NCBI GenBank assembly: GCA_023379125.1
Contig: JAMCSY010000001.1
Coordinates: 1 to 42,106, forward strand
DNA length: 42,106 nt
Source: Patescibacteria group bacterium
GTDB taxonomy: Bacteria > Patescibacteriota > Microgenomatia > Daviesbacterales > UBA10151
Reading direction: 5' to 3'
In this document: piece by piece, positions 26,033-33,902 of the stretch
Layout of the letters: every line of letters starts with the position of its first letter
Numbering within the stretch: the first letter of the stretch is position 1
Notes under the pieces: generated by a model
What the model was told of the DNA's origin: nothing
Database searches by the model: none
Seen by the model: the letters and a program-made list of their open reading frames with translations, nothing else
Program-made: the position numbers and the translations under genes

Positions 26033-28462
26033 TTAAGCTACAGCAGCAGGATAATCTGAGAGATAACCTTTTCTAGGTTCTCTAGAAGGGGGTTTGTTAA
26101 TTAAGGCCACTTTTAAAACATCATTCATATTTTTTACAAATATAAAATCTAAATCTTTTTGAACATTTTCTGGAATATCTTCAAGATCTTTTTTATTATT
26201 CTCAGGGGCGATAATCGTCTTTACCCCAGCTCGATGTGCTGCCAAAACTTTCTCTTTCAACCCACCAATTTCCAAAACCCGACCACGTAAGGTCACCTCA
26301 CCAGTCATCGCGACATCCTTTTTAACTGGATTTTTAGTGAACGCAGAAACAATAGCTGTAGTCAAAGCAATTCCTGCTGAAGGGCCATCTTTTGGCACTG
26401 CTCCTTCCGGAACATGAACATGAATATCTACTTTTTGATAGAATCTTTCTAGTAATCCAAGTTCTCTCCAATGAGCTCTAACATAGGATAAAGCTGCTTG
26501 AGCTGATTCTTTCATCACATCACCAAGCTGACCTGTTAACGTTAACTGGCCCTTACCCGGCATCAGTGTGACCTCAATAAACATAATTTCACCACCCACC
26601 TCTGTCCAAGCCATCCCAGTTGCTGTCCCAACTGAATCTTCCACATCAGCCAACTGTGGTGTAAACTTAGCAGGACCTAGTAATTTGGCGATATCTTTGG
26701 CTTCAATTGTGAAGGTTTTTGATTTATCGCCGTTAGCAACTTTACGAACAATTTTTCTGACTACCGAGGAAACTTCACGCTCCAGACCCCTCACTCCTGC
26801 TTCTCGAGTATACTTTTGAATTATCTCCATTACCGCTTCATCAGTAAATTTAATTTTTTCTACCTTCAGTCCACAAGCTTCAATCTGTTTCTCAATCAGA
26901 AACTTTTTAGCAATCTGAAACTTTTCGTTCTCAGTGTACCCTGGGTAACGGATAATCTCCAAACGATCACGCAGAGCTGGTGGAATAGTATCTAAAATAT
27001 TAGCGGTAGTAATAAACATTGCGTTAGACAAATCATAGGGGACTTCCAAATAATGATCAGAAAATGCGTTATTTTGTTCAGGATCTAAAGCCTCAAGTAA
27101 CGCTGCCGAAGGATCTCCTCGATAATCCATTCCAATCTTATCGATCTCATCTAGCATAAAGACTGGGTTCACACTACCTGCTTGTTTAACCCCTTGTAAA
27201 ATTCTCCCTGGCATTGAGCCCACATATGTTCTGCGATGACCTCTAATTTCAGCTTCATCTCTAATCCCCCCCAAAGACACTTTCACAAATTTCCTATTTA
27301 GAGCTTTAGCAATTGATTTACCAATTGATGTTTTACCAGTACCTGGAGGACCAACAAAACAAAGAATTGGTCCTTTGACTTTACCTGATAATTTGTGAAC
27401 AGCGAGAAATTCAAGAATCCTTTCCTTAACTTTTTGCAGTCCATAATGATCCTGATCCAAAACACCTTCCGCCTTTTTCATATCTAAAACACCATTACTT
27501 TCTAGTTTCCAAGGCAAATCAGTTAACCATTCCAAATAATTTCTCTTATAAGAAGCTTCTGGATTGTACTGAGACATTTTGGCTAGTCCGGCTAGTTCTT
27601 TAATTGCTTTATCCCTAACATCTTTAGGCATACCTGAGCGTTTAATCTTTTGTTCAAATTCATGAATTTCTTGATTTTGACCGCCTTCACTCTCCCCTAG
27701 TTCTTCTTCAATTGAGCGCATTTGTTCACGCAGAATTGCTTCTCTGGTCATCCGAGAAACACGCTCCTGTGTTTTTGAAGAAATATTCTGGGAGATTTGT
27801 AGAATTTTGATTTCTTTGGCCAGTAATTCCGATAGTCTACTCAAGCGGTCAACCGAAGAGTTCATCTCCAGTAGCTGTTGTTTATCAATTGTCTTAAAAT
27901 CAATTGATTGGGCAATCGAATTAACCAATAAGTTTGGGTCATCATTATGCGCTACCATATTCCAACTCGCTGTCCAATTTGAGAACGCAGCTGGATCAAA
28001 CATCGGATTGCCACCAAGCTCGACAAAGCGTTTGAACTGTTCTCTAACCGTGCGCATTAAGGCTTCTATCTCTTCGGTCTTTTCATATAAGTCAGGAATT
28101 TCTTCTACCTCAGCTAAGATGTAAGGGTCCTCTTGCGTGTATTTGCGTAAATAAACTCTCACTAATCCTTCGGCCGAAACAGTATACTCACCTTCTGGAT
28201 TTTTGATCATCCTCTTGAGTAAGCAAACCGTACCAACCTGATATAAATCCTTTTGCGTCGGATCCTCAATCCGGCTATTTTTTTGAGTGACAAAAACTAC
28301 CAGGCGATTACTTTCCCAAGCAGCATCTAGCGCAGCTTTTGACTTGGACCGGCCGGAAACGATTGGTAGAGAAGTTCCCGGAAACATCACAGTATCACGT
28401 AAAGGTCCAACAGGTAAGCTATCCGGAAGTTTTACAGATTGTGCAGTTACATCGTTAATCAT
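26033..28462 (-). CDS. lon: ATP-dependent protease Lon
   Basis: 809 residues, normal for LonA. The N-terminal LAN domain begins at PVGPLRDTVMFPGTSLPI. A long helical linker follows, then the AAA+ module with Walker A GPPGTGKTS, Walker B VFMLDEIDK and sensor RDRLEIIRYPGYT. The C-terminal Ser-Lys protease domain has PKDGPSAGIAL with the catalytic Ser and GLKEKVLAAHRAG with the catalytic Lys. It degrades misfolded and regulatory proteins in the cytoplasm. A CIRCE-like operator upstream suggests HrcA-type heat-shock control. Confidence 0.97.
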   Translation of the reverse strand: MINDVTAQSVKLPDSLPVGPLRDTVMFPGTSLPIVSGRSKSKAALDAAWESNRLVVFVTQKNSRIEDPTQKDLYQVGTVCLLKRMIKNPEGEYTVSAEGLVRVYLRKYTQEDPYILAEVEEIPDLYEKTEEIEALMRTVREQFKRFVELGGNPMFDPAAFSNWTASWNMVAHNDDPNLLVNSIAQSIDFKTIDKQQLLEMNSSVDRLSRLSELLAKEIKILQISQNISSKTQERVSRMTREAILREQMRSIEEELGESEGGQNQEIHEFEQKIKRSGMPKDVRDKAIKELAGLAKMSQYNPEASYKRNYLEWLTDLPWKLESNGVLDMKKAEGVLDQDHYGLQKVKERILEFLAVHKLSGKVKGPILCFVGPPGTGKTSIGKSIAKALNRKFVKVSLGGIRDEAEIRGHRRTYVGSMPGRILQGVKQAGSVNPVFMLDEIDKIGMDYRGDPSAALLEALDPEQNNAFSDHYLEVPYDLSNAMFITTANILDTIPPALRDRLEIIRYPGYTENEKFQIAKKFLIEKQIEACGLKVEKIKFTDEAVMEIIQKYTREAGVRGLEREVSSVVRKIVRKVANGDKSKTFTIEAKDIAKLLGPAKFTPQLADVEDSVGTATGMAWTEVGGEIMFIEVTLMPGKGQLTLTGQLGDVMKESAQAALSYVRAHWRELGLLERFYQKVDIHVHVPEGAVPKDGPSAGIALTTAIVSAFTKNPVKKDVAMTGEVTLRGRVLEIGGLKEKVLAAHRAGVKTIIAPENNKKDLEDIPENVQKDLDFIFVKNMNDVLKVALINKPPSREPRKGYLSDYPAAVA

Positions 28463-28491
28463 TAATTTTTGTGCTTAGTTTATTTTAAAAA

Positions 28492-28518
28492 CTAGCAGAA
28501 TATTATCACGAGTGCTAA
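28492..28518 (-). promoter_or_regulatory. CIRCE-like (HrcA) operator upstream of lon
   Basis: In lon orientation: TTAGCACTC, 9-nt spacer, TTCTGCTAG. The first half is a perfect match to the CIRCE half-site and the second matches 5 of 9 positions, with the exact 9-nt spacing. A possible -10, GATAAT (28502-28507), falls in the spacer. The site ends 29 bp before the lon ATG. Confidence 0.6.
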
Positions 28519-28623
28519 TAAATTGCAAGCCCGTATTTTTAAAGATGACGGTCATTATAACAACGAATTACCATTTTTTGAAGTATTAAAAAGGTAAGTT
28601 TCTGCTGAAAATTAGCTTAGTGG

Positions 28624-28629
28624 TATAAT
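28624..28629 (+). promoter_or_regulatory. -10 box of the 186-aa two-TM gene
   Basis: A perfect TATAAT lies 8 nt before the ATG at 28638, so the transcript is leaderless or nearly so. No clear -35. Confidence 0.5.
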
Positions 28630-28637
28630 TTTGGGCT

Positions 28638-29198
28638 ATGAGTAGCTATGAACAGGAGCCACCTCTAAATCCTAAAGCGCGTCAGGAGATCGATCAGATA
28701 ATCGCCAGTACCGAGCAGGGGTTTATTCGAGGCAGGCATAGATTTATTAACAACTATCTACAACAAGCTAGTTTAGCCTGCTGTGGCATAGCTGGTAGCC
28801 TACTAATCTCTGGATGCGTCGCTTTTCATCTGGATGATCAGTTTAGCACTGGAAAAATAGCTTCCATTCGCACCTCCGTTACGATTGCAGAAATTTGTCA
28901 TGATCAAAACCCACCAGCTTTTTGCCATTTCAGTTGGAGTTCAGAGTATACAATGTCTCTACCATCAAGCACAATGTTGGATACTAGCCCCTTAGGGGAG
29001 AGGCTAATTTTAGAAAAAGCCCTTCGTGATTCTTATCAGCAACAGGCTTTACAAGAAATGGATCAGCAAGATCGAGGAACTATTAAAGGTTTTATTAAAA
29101 ACCAAGGTCTTTGGGCAGGTTTGTTTACTCTAACAGCTGGTTTATCTTTAGCCCAACTCTATGAAAATAGCAAATTGAAAGCCCAAATCAAAGGTTAG
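28638..29198 (+). CDS. 186-aa two-TM protein with C-x8-C ectodomain (family unknown)
   Basis: Residues 1-43 are cytoplasmic, ending in a basic RGRHRF. TM1 spans ~44-64 and contains three Cys (48, 49, 60). The outside domain (~65-156) has Cys 87 and Cys 96 as CHDQNPPAFC. TM2 is ~157-175 and the tail is Lys-rich. No family is recognised. The next gene (29328-30131) has the same order with matching spacings, so the pair looks like diverged paralogs. C87-C96 may form a disulfide outside the membrane. Confidence 0.7.
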   Translation: MSSYEQEPPLNPKARQEIDQIIASTEQGFIRGRHRFINNYLQQASLACCGIAGSLLISGCVAFHLDDQFSTGKIASIRTSVTIAEICHDQNPPAFCHFSWSSEYTMSLPSSTMLDTSPLGERLILEKALRDSYQQQALQEMDQQDRGTIKGFIKNQGLWAGLFTLTAGLSLAQLYENSKLKAQIKG

Positions 29199-29288
29199 TT
29201 GGTAATATTTTTAATAACTCAGAGATGCTCTTACAGAAGATTTTAAGATAAATATAACAGCTATTTCTTCTCTATAAGAGTACTAATC

Positions 29289-29317
29289 TTGCACAATATC
29301 CCATAACTAAATATAAT
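29289..29317 (+). promoter_or_regulatory. Promoter of the 267-aa two-TM gene
   Basis: TTGCAC (29289-29294), 17-bp spacer, TATAAT (29312-29317); the ATG at 29328 is 10 nt downstream, giving about a 3-nt leader. Confidence 0.65.
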
Positions 29318-29327
29318 ACCCCTTGTT

Positions 29328-30131
29328 ATGGATGAGAGGTTATCTAAGTCGGAGCCACAAGATTCTTCAAATAACAGTGTTGCTGATTTTTTGACAGAGC
29401 TAGTTGCCGCTGATCCGAATCTGGCAGGACAATATGAGGCAGTTGCTAACTTAATTACTCAATTGGACCCTGAAGTTAAACCTCAAACCAACCCAGGCAA
29501 GGACCTAGGAAAGTCCTTGGCAAAATTAGTGGAAATTCGCGCGCAAGTTACTGCCCTTAAAGACGATAAAAACTCACTTCCGCTCCTTCAAGCAATCGAT
29601 ACACAAATAGCTTTTGCCCAAGCTAGGGAATCAACCGCCCATCAAAATTCAGCCAATCTAATAAACAGTAAACCTACTGCACAATACAGCAGAAGGAGAT
29701 TTTTAGAGCAATTGGCTGGTGCGGCAGCTATTGCTGGAGGAATAGGGATATTTGTTGGTGGACCAGTTGCTAGCACTATTTTATGGAATCAGGATCAGAC
29801 AGCGGCCAACAAACTAGCATCAGACCAAGCTCAATCAATCATAAACAGATCGTGTGAAACTAATCCTAATCAAGACTTTTGTCCACAACAGGTCACACCT
29901 ATCAACGAGATAATTAGTGAATCACAGTTAGATACCAACCTTAAGGTTGCAGAAGCACAAAAATTAAAGAGATCGGAGATTGCGCAAAAATTGTTACCAG
30001 ATTATAGAGAACAAGTATTTAACAGGGACTATGGTGCTACAACTCCATTCAGAACTGCTGTAAGAAACTGGGGTTGGACACCACCTCTGATAGCAGGTGG
30101 CATTCTTTTCTTGGGTATTATGTTTTCATAG
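29328..30131 (+). CDS. 267-aa two-TM protein with C-x8-C ectodomain and internal RR motif (family unknown)
   Basis: Residues 1-119 are a helical, acidic cytoplasmic domain. YSRRRFLEQLAG at 120-131 matches the twin-arginine S-R-R-x-F-L pattern directly before TM1 (~130-150, Gly/Ala-rich). The outside domain (~151-249) has only two Cys, 176 and 185, as CETNPNQDFC. TM2 (~250-266) ends the protein. The TM1-to-Cys and Cys-to-TM2 distances match those of the upstream 186-aa protein within a few residues. The function is unknown; the extra N-domain could be a cytoplasmic interaction module. Confidence 0.7.
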   Translation: MDERLSKSEPQDSSNNSVADFLTELVAADPNLAGQYEAVANLITQLDPEVKPQTNPGKDLGKSLAKLVEIRAQVTALKDDKNSLPLLQAIDTQIAFAQARESTAHQNSANLINSKPTAQYSRRRFLEQLAGAAAIAGGIGIFVGGPVASTILWNQDQTAANKLASDQAQSIINRSCETNPNQDFCPQQVTPINEIISESQLDTNLKVAEAQKLKRSEIAQKLLPDYREQVFNRDYGATTPFRTAVRNWGWTPPLIAGGILFLGIMFS

Positions 30132-30171
30132 CTTCTAGGTTTTCTCCGAAGAATAGGAACATAAAGGATAA

Positions 30172-30687
30172 TCAGTAATCAATCCCCTTTTTAGCTAAAA
30201 TTCCTTTTTCAAAAGGATGTTTTAGAGGCACCATCTCTGTCACTAGATCAGCTAACTCAACTAGTTTCTGAGGAGCATGATGGCCTGTTAATACCAAATC
30301 TACTTTTTCAGGCTTCTCTTTAATTAACTTAACCACCAAGGACAAGGGTAATAGTTTTGAGGAGACTGCTCCAACAACCTCATCAGCAATCACAACATCC
30401 CATTTTTCAGATTTTAACTCAGCAGCCAGAAGCTCATAAGTTTCTTTAGCTGCTGTTTTATGTTCTGAGAGTGGCAGTTTATCACCTAGGATTTTGACAA
30501 ATCCTTTACCTCCTTGGACTAACTTAATATCAGGACCTAGTTTTTTCACAGCCTCAACTTCCCCAGAAAACCAGTGTTTACCAAACTGGACAATTAAAAT
30601 TTTCTTTTGATAGCCACTGGCTCGTAAAGCAAGTCCCAATGCCGCAGTAGTTTTTCCTTTGCCTTCACCAGTATAGAGGATGATCAT
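30172..30687 (-). CDS. cobO: Cob(I)alamin adenosyltransferase, CobA/BtuR type
   Basis: 171 residues. The P-loop GEGKGKTTAALGLALRA at the N-terminus is the CobA/BtuR/CobO hallmark; DVVIADEVVGAV gives the Walker B-like Asp/Glu pair, followed by LVLTGHHAP near the C-terminus. It adenosylates reduced corrinoids to coenzyme B12. It lies just downstream of the B12-dependent ribonucleotide reductase gene, the only other obvious cobalamin gene in the window, so its role is very likely to feed NrdJ. No corrinoid synthesis genes are present here. Confidence 0.93.
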   Translation of the reverse strand: MIILYTGEGKGKTTAALGLALRASGYQKKILIVQFGKHWFSGEVEAVKKLGPDIKLVQGGKGFVKILGDKLPLSEHKTAAKETYELLAAELKSEKWDVVIADEVVGAVSSKLLPLSLVVKLIKEKPEKVDLVLTGHHAPQKLVELADLVTEMVPLKHPFEKGILAKKGIDY

Positions 30688-30761
30688 TATCTAATAAATG
30701 TAGGGGCTAAACATTACAAGCAATATTCTTAATCACCACTTTTTATGTTATGAACATTTCT

Positions 30762-30868
30762 TTAACACAAACTGTATCCACAACTATAGCATTTCTTAAT
30801 ACGAGCGTTAGCGAGGATAAAGAAATGTACCTTAGCACAAACTATAACCACAAGAGTGGCATTTCTTA
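30762..30868 (-). repeat. 70-bp-spaced duplicate of the nrdJ 3' end
   Basis: The last 12 codons of nrdJ (30832-30867, KKCHSCGYSLC and stop) recur downstream at 30762-30797 as KKCYSCGYSLC and stop, about 81% identical over 37 nt. Most differences are synonymous. The second copy is 70 bp away, out of frame with the first and not part of an evident gene. It fills the nrdJ-cobO gap. Confidence 0.75.
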
Positions 30869-33312
30869 CAACCCTCTTCATAGGTAAAGGTAGCTTGACC
30901 ACATTCTGGGCACAGATCTGCCATTTTACTAGTCTGTGAAAGATCTTGAGGCAACTCTAGTTGCTTAGCCTGATGATTTACTCCATTAGTTGCATGTCCA
31001 TTAGTTAAAGCACCATCGCTCACTGTTAAATTAAGCGGAATTGCTTCTGGAATCTCATCTTCTGATTGAGCAATTTCCTCAGCTAAAATTTTGGCAATTC
31101 CATCAGCTAAGCTCATAACTCTCTCTTTACCAAAACCAATTTGTGAGGAACCACCAATGCCACGCAAATGAGAAATAATCTTGCGCGCAATTTCTCTCCT
31201 GTCGCCAGTGGCTGTTCGGAGGGCTAAAGAAGCTAGCCTACCAATCGCCTCAGCGTCAGCGGAAGTATGCATTCCAGCTTTACCAATTGTAACAAAGACT
31301 TCAAAGGGTTGATTTTTGTCATCTCGATTGACAGTCACAAATCCCTCACCTACTGGAGTCATCACTTTATAAGTCCTACCTCGCAACATCATCGGACGAT
31401 GATATACTTGCTCAACTTGTACTTTGGCATCTTTAGCCTTTTCCTCAACATGCGAAAGTACCCCATCCCGAGAGCCATCTCTCATGTAAGTAATACCTTT
31501 ACACCCTAAGTTATAAGCATCTGTATAAAGTTTTTTCACTTCAGCTATGGTATGTGTTTTGGGAGCATTAACAGTTTTAGAAATAGAAGAGTCTGTATAT
31601 TTTTGCACTACTGCTTGAACCAAGATATGATCATCAGGAGTAAGATCATTTGCTGAGACAAAATAATCAGGTACTTCTTGGTCTTCCCCATGAGTATCTT
31701 TCCATTCTTTATAGAGAGGATGATAAATTACATGCTCTCCAATACGATCTCTTCTCACCATAGCAAAATCATAAACAGGTTCAATACCTGAGCTAACACC
31801 CGCTAACAAACTTGTTGAGCCTGTTGGAGCTTGAGTCAATAAAACAGCATTTCTAATACCTTTTTGATAAATTTTTTCTCTGATCTCCTCAGGTAATTGT
31901 TGGATATGATGACCCATGTTATATTTGTCTCGATCATATTTAGGGAAAGCACCTTTTTCTTTGGCTAAGTCGGCCGAAGTTGAATAGGCAGCATCGCGGA
32001 TTGTCTGGTAAATCTTCTCAATAACTTCTAAAGACTGACTTGAACCATAGCGAATTTGCATCTTAATTAAGGCATCGCCCAAACCCATAGTACCCAAACC
32101 TACTCTCCTAATACTTTTCTGCTGTCTTTCATTTTCCTCATAAAAGTAAAAATTCGCATCAACAACATTGTCTAGCATCCGTGTGGCCACTGAGGCTACT
32201 TCTGCTAACTTTTGATAGTCCATTTGTCCATCATTCACAAAAGCCGCCAGGTTAAGCGAGCCCAAATTACAAACTGCCCAGGGTCCTAGGGGTTGTTCCC
32301 CACAAGGATTAGTCGCAACTAATTTTTCAAAATACCATGTATTCGACCATTTATTACTACGATCTAAGAAGTGAATCCCTGGTTCTGCAGAAGCCCAAGC
32401 TGCTTGGCAAATTTTGTCCCACAACTGAGAAGCTTTAACTGTGCCATGAACTTTGACTGGATAACCTTTTTCTTCCCAGCTTTTGATATCACCATCCCAC
32501 TCAGCATCATATTTGGCAAACTTTGTATCAGGGAACTTCAGTACCCAATCCTCATCCTTGGCTAACGCTTGCATAAAATCATCAGAGACACAAACAGACA
32601 GATTAGCCCCCACTAACCTGGTTAAATCTTTTTTGACATCGATAAATTCCGCCACATCTGGATGCCAATCATGGATCATCAGCATTAAAGCACCACGCCG
32701 GGTTCCGCCTTGTTGAATCACATCATGTGACGCGACGGAAAATAGATTGGCCCAATTAACCGGACCTGAAGAAGTGCCATTAACTTTATGTACTCTGGCC
32801 CCACGAGGCCTTAGTGTTGATAAATTAATTCCCACCCCACCAGCTCGAGAGAGAATCTCTGTCATCACCTTTAAGTTATCTAAAATCCCACCGCGGCTAT
32901 CCTCAGGTGAGGGAATCACAAAGCAGTTATAATAAGTTACCTCGTAACCAGTGCCAGCTGCCGAGAGAATCCGACCACCTGGTAAAAACTTAAAATCTGA
33001 CAAGGTCTGATAAAACTTTTCCTCCCAGGCTTTTCTCAAAGCAGAAGTTTTTTCAACTGCTGCTAAAGTTCGGGCTACCCTTCCCCACATCTGATCTGGA
33101 ACTTCCTCTAATAGTTCTCCTTCTTCACCTTTCCAAGCATAGCGATCATTAAAAACTTTCTGCCTTAAACCATCCAAATGAGTTGCCTGTTCTGGTACCG
33201 GAAAAATATCAACAGCAAAGATTTTACTGAGGGGTTTGGGTTGCGAAGCTTCTCCGGAAACACTAATCTGTTGGGCTATGCTTTGTGTTTTTGCTAATCT
33301 TTTCTTTGCCAT
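30832..33312 (-). CDS. nrdJ: Adenosylcobalamin-dependent (class II) ribonucleotide reductase
   Basis: 826 residues. Class II features: an N-terminal RYAWKGEEGELLEEVPDQMW, the first redox Cys in TYYNCFVIP, SGPVNWANLF, GGTRRGALM, the active-site loop NPCGEQPLGPWAVCNLGSLNL with the thiyl Cys and Glu, and APTGSTSLLAGVSSGIEP. The C-terminus has a zinc-ribbon-like CPECG...CKKCHSCGYSLC that should recharge the active site. It reduces ribonucleotides with a cobalamin radical and no oxygen or second subunit. The ATG follows the nrdR stop by one base. The 3' end is partly duplicated downstream. Confidence 0.96.
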   Translation of the reverse strand: MAKKRLAKTQSIAQQISVSGEASQPKPLSKIFAVDIFPVPEQATHLDGLRQKVFNDRYAWKGEEGELLEEVPDQMWGRVARTLAAVEKTSALRKAWEEKFYQTLSDFKFLPGGRILSAAGTGYEVTYYNCFVIPSPEDSRGGILDNLKVMTEILSRAGGVGINLSTLRPRGARVHKVNGTSSGPVNWANLFSVASHDVIQQGGTRRGALMLMIHDWHPDVAEFIDVKKDLTRLVGANLSVCVSDDFMQALAKDEDWVLKFPDTKFAKYDAEWDGDIKSWEEKGYPVKVHGTVKASQLWDKICQAAWASAEPGIHFLDRSNKWSNTWYFEKLVATNPCGEQPLGPWAVCNLGSLNLAAFVNDGQMDYQKLAEVASVATRMLDNVVDANFYFYEENERQQKSIRRVGLGTMGLGDALIKMQIRYGSSQSLEVIEKIYQTIRDAAYSTSADLAKEKGAFPKYDRDKYNMGHHIQQLPEEIREKIYQKGIRNAVLLTQAPTGSTSLLAGVSSGIEPVYDFAMVRRDRIGEHVIYHPLYKEWKDTHGEDQEVPDYFVSANDLTPDDHILVQAVVQKYTDSSISKTVNAPKTHTIAEVKKLYTDAYNLGCKGITYMRDGSRDGVLSHVEEKAKDAKVQVEQVYHRPMMLRGRTYKVMTPVGEGFVTVNRDDKNQPFEVFVTIGKAGMHTSADAEAIGRLASLALRTATGDRREIARKIISHLRGIGGSSQIGFGKERVMSLADGIAKILAEEIAQSEDEIPEAIPLNLTVSDGALTNGHATNGVNHQAKQLELPQDLSQTSKMADLCPECGQATFTYEEGCKKCHSCGYSLC

Positions 33313-33313
33313 T

Positions 33314-33757
33314 TTAATTTAGACTCTGTATTTCTTTCGCAAAATCTCGGCTATCTTTAAACTCTCGATAGACTGAGACAAATCTCAAATAAGCTACAAT
33401 ATCAAGTTTTTTTAATTCTGCTAAAACCATTTGTCCAATTAGCTTGGAAGTTACCTGTTTAGCGCCTTTTTTCCTCAACTTGCGTTCAATTTTGCTAACT
33501 AGCTCATCTACTTGCTCTGATCCTGGTCTTTTCCGCAGAGCTTTGATCAAGCCATTTTTAATTTTGTCGCGGCAAAAAAGCTCTTGATGACCATCCCGTT
33601 TTACCACCATCAATTCTAAATTGGCAACTTTTTCGTAAGTAGTAAATCGCTTGCTACATTTAAGGCATTCACGACGACGCCTTATTTCACCTGAGCCATT
33701 TACACCTCTTTTATCAACAACTTTATTTTGCGAGCTTCCGCAGAAAGGGCAGATCAT
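33314..33757 (-). CDS. nrdR: Transcriptional repressor NrdR
   Basis: 147 residues from the ATG at 33757 (MICPFCG), the normal NrdR start; a TTG six bases earlier would add two residues. It has a zinc ribbon with CPFC and CLKC pairs (RRRRECLKCSKRFTTYE) followed by an ATP-cone (VVKRDGHQELFCRDKIKNGLIKAL, split). NrdR senses ATP/dATP and represses ribonucleotide reductase genes. Here it is the first gene of nrdR-nrdJ, and two NrdR-box-like sites cover its own promoter, so the operon is probably autoregulated. Confidence 0.97.
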   Translation of the reverse strand: MICPFCGSSQNKVVDKRGVNGSGEIRRRRECLKCSKRFTTYEKVANLELMVVKRDGHQELFCRDKIKNGLIKALRKRPGSEQVDELVSKIERKLRKKGAKQVTSKLIGQMVLAELKKLDIVAYLRFVSVYREFKDSRDFAKEIQSLN

Positions 33758-33804
33758 ATACAACCTATTGTATACCCAAGCTGGTATAACTCAACATATC
33801 TAGC
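33758..33804 (-). promoter_or_regulatory. nrdR promoter with two NrdR-box-like operators
   Basis: Promoter on the minus strand: TTGAGT (33789-33794), 16 bp, TACAAT (33767-33772), 9 nt to the ATG. Box 1, ATACAACCTATTGTAT (33758-33773), lies in a perfect TATACAA-N4-TTGTATA palindrome and matches 12 of 16 positions of the NrdR consensus as I know it (ACACWATATATWGTGT). Box 2, ACTCAACATATCTAGC (33789-33804), matches 10 of 16, mostly in its left half. The centres are 31 bp apart, the usual three-turn spacing. Confidence 0.7.
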
Positions 33805-33902
33805 TTAGCATGTGCTATCCTTGGACTGTCAATATACAAGATATTGGTGCAACACTGCCTAAGTCAAGTCCTGGTCAATCAGAAAAATCTCGACAAGAAG
33901 AC

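Noticed and set aside
30688-30831. Cobalamin riboswitch in the nrdJ-cobO gap
   Set aside because: The gap is only 144 bp, and much of it is the duplicated nrdJ tail; no B12-box-like segment was recognised.
33830-33846. Third NrdR box (CAATAT-N5-ATATTG)
   Set aside because: The palindrome is real, but its centre is about 72 bp from box 1 and the match to the consensus is poor.
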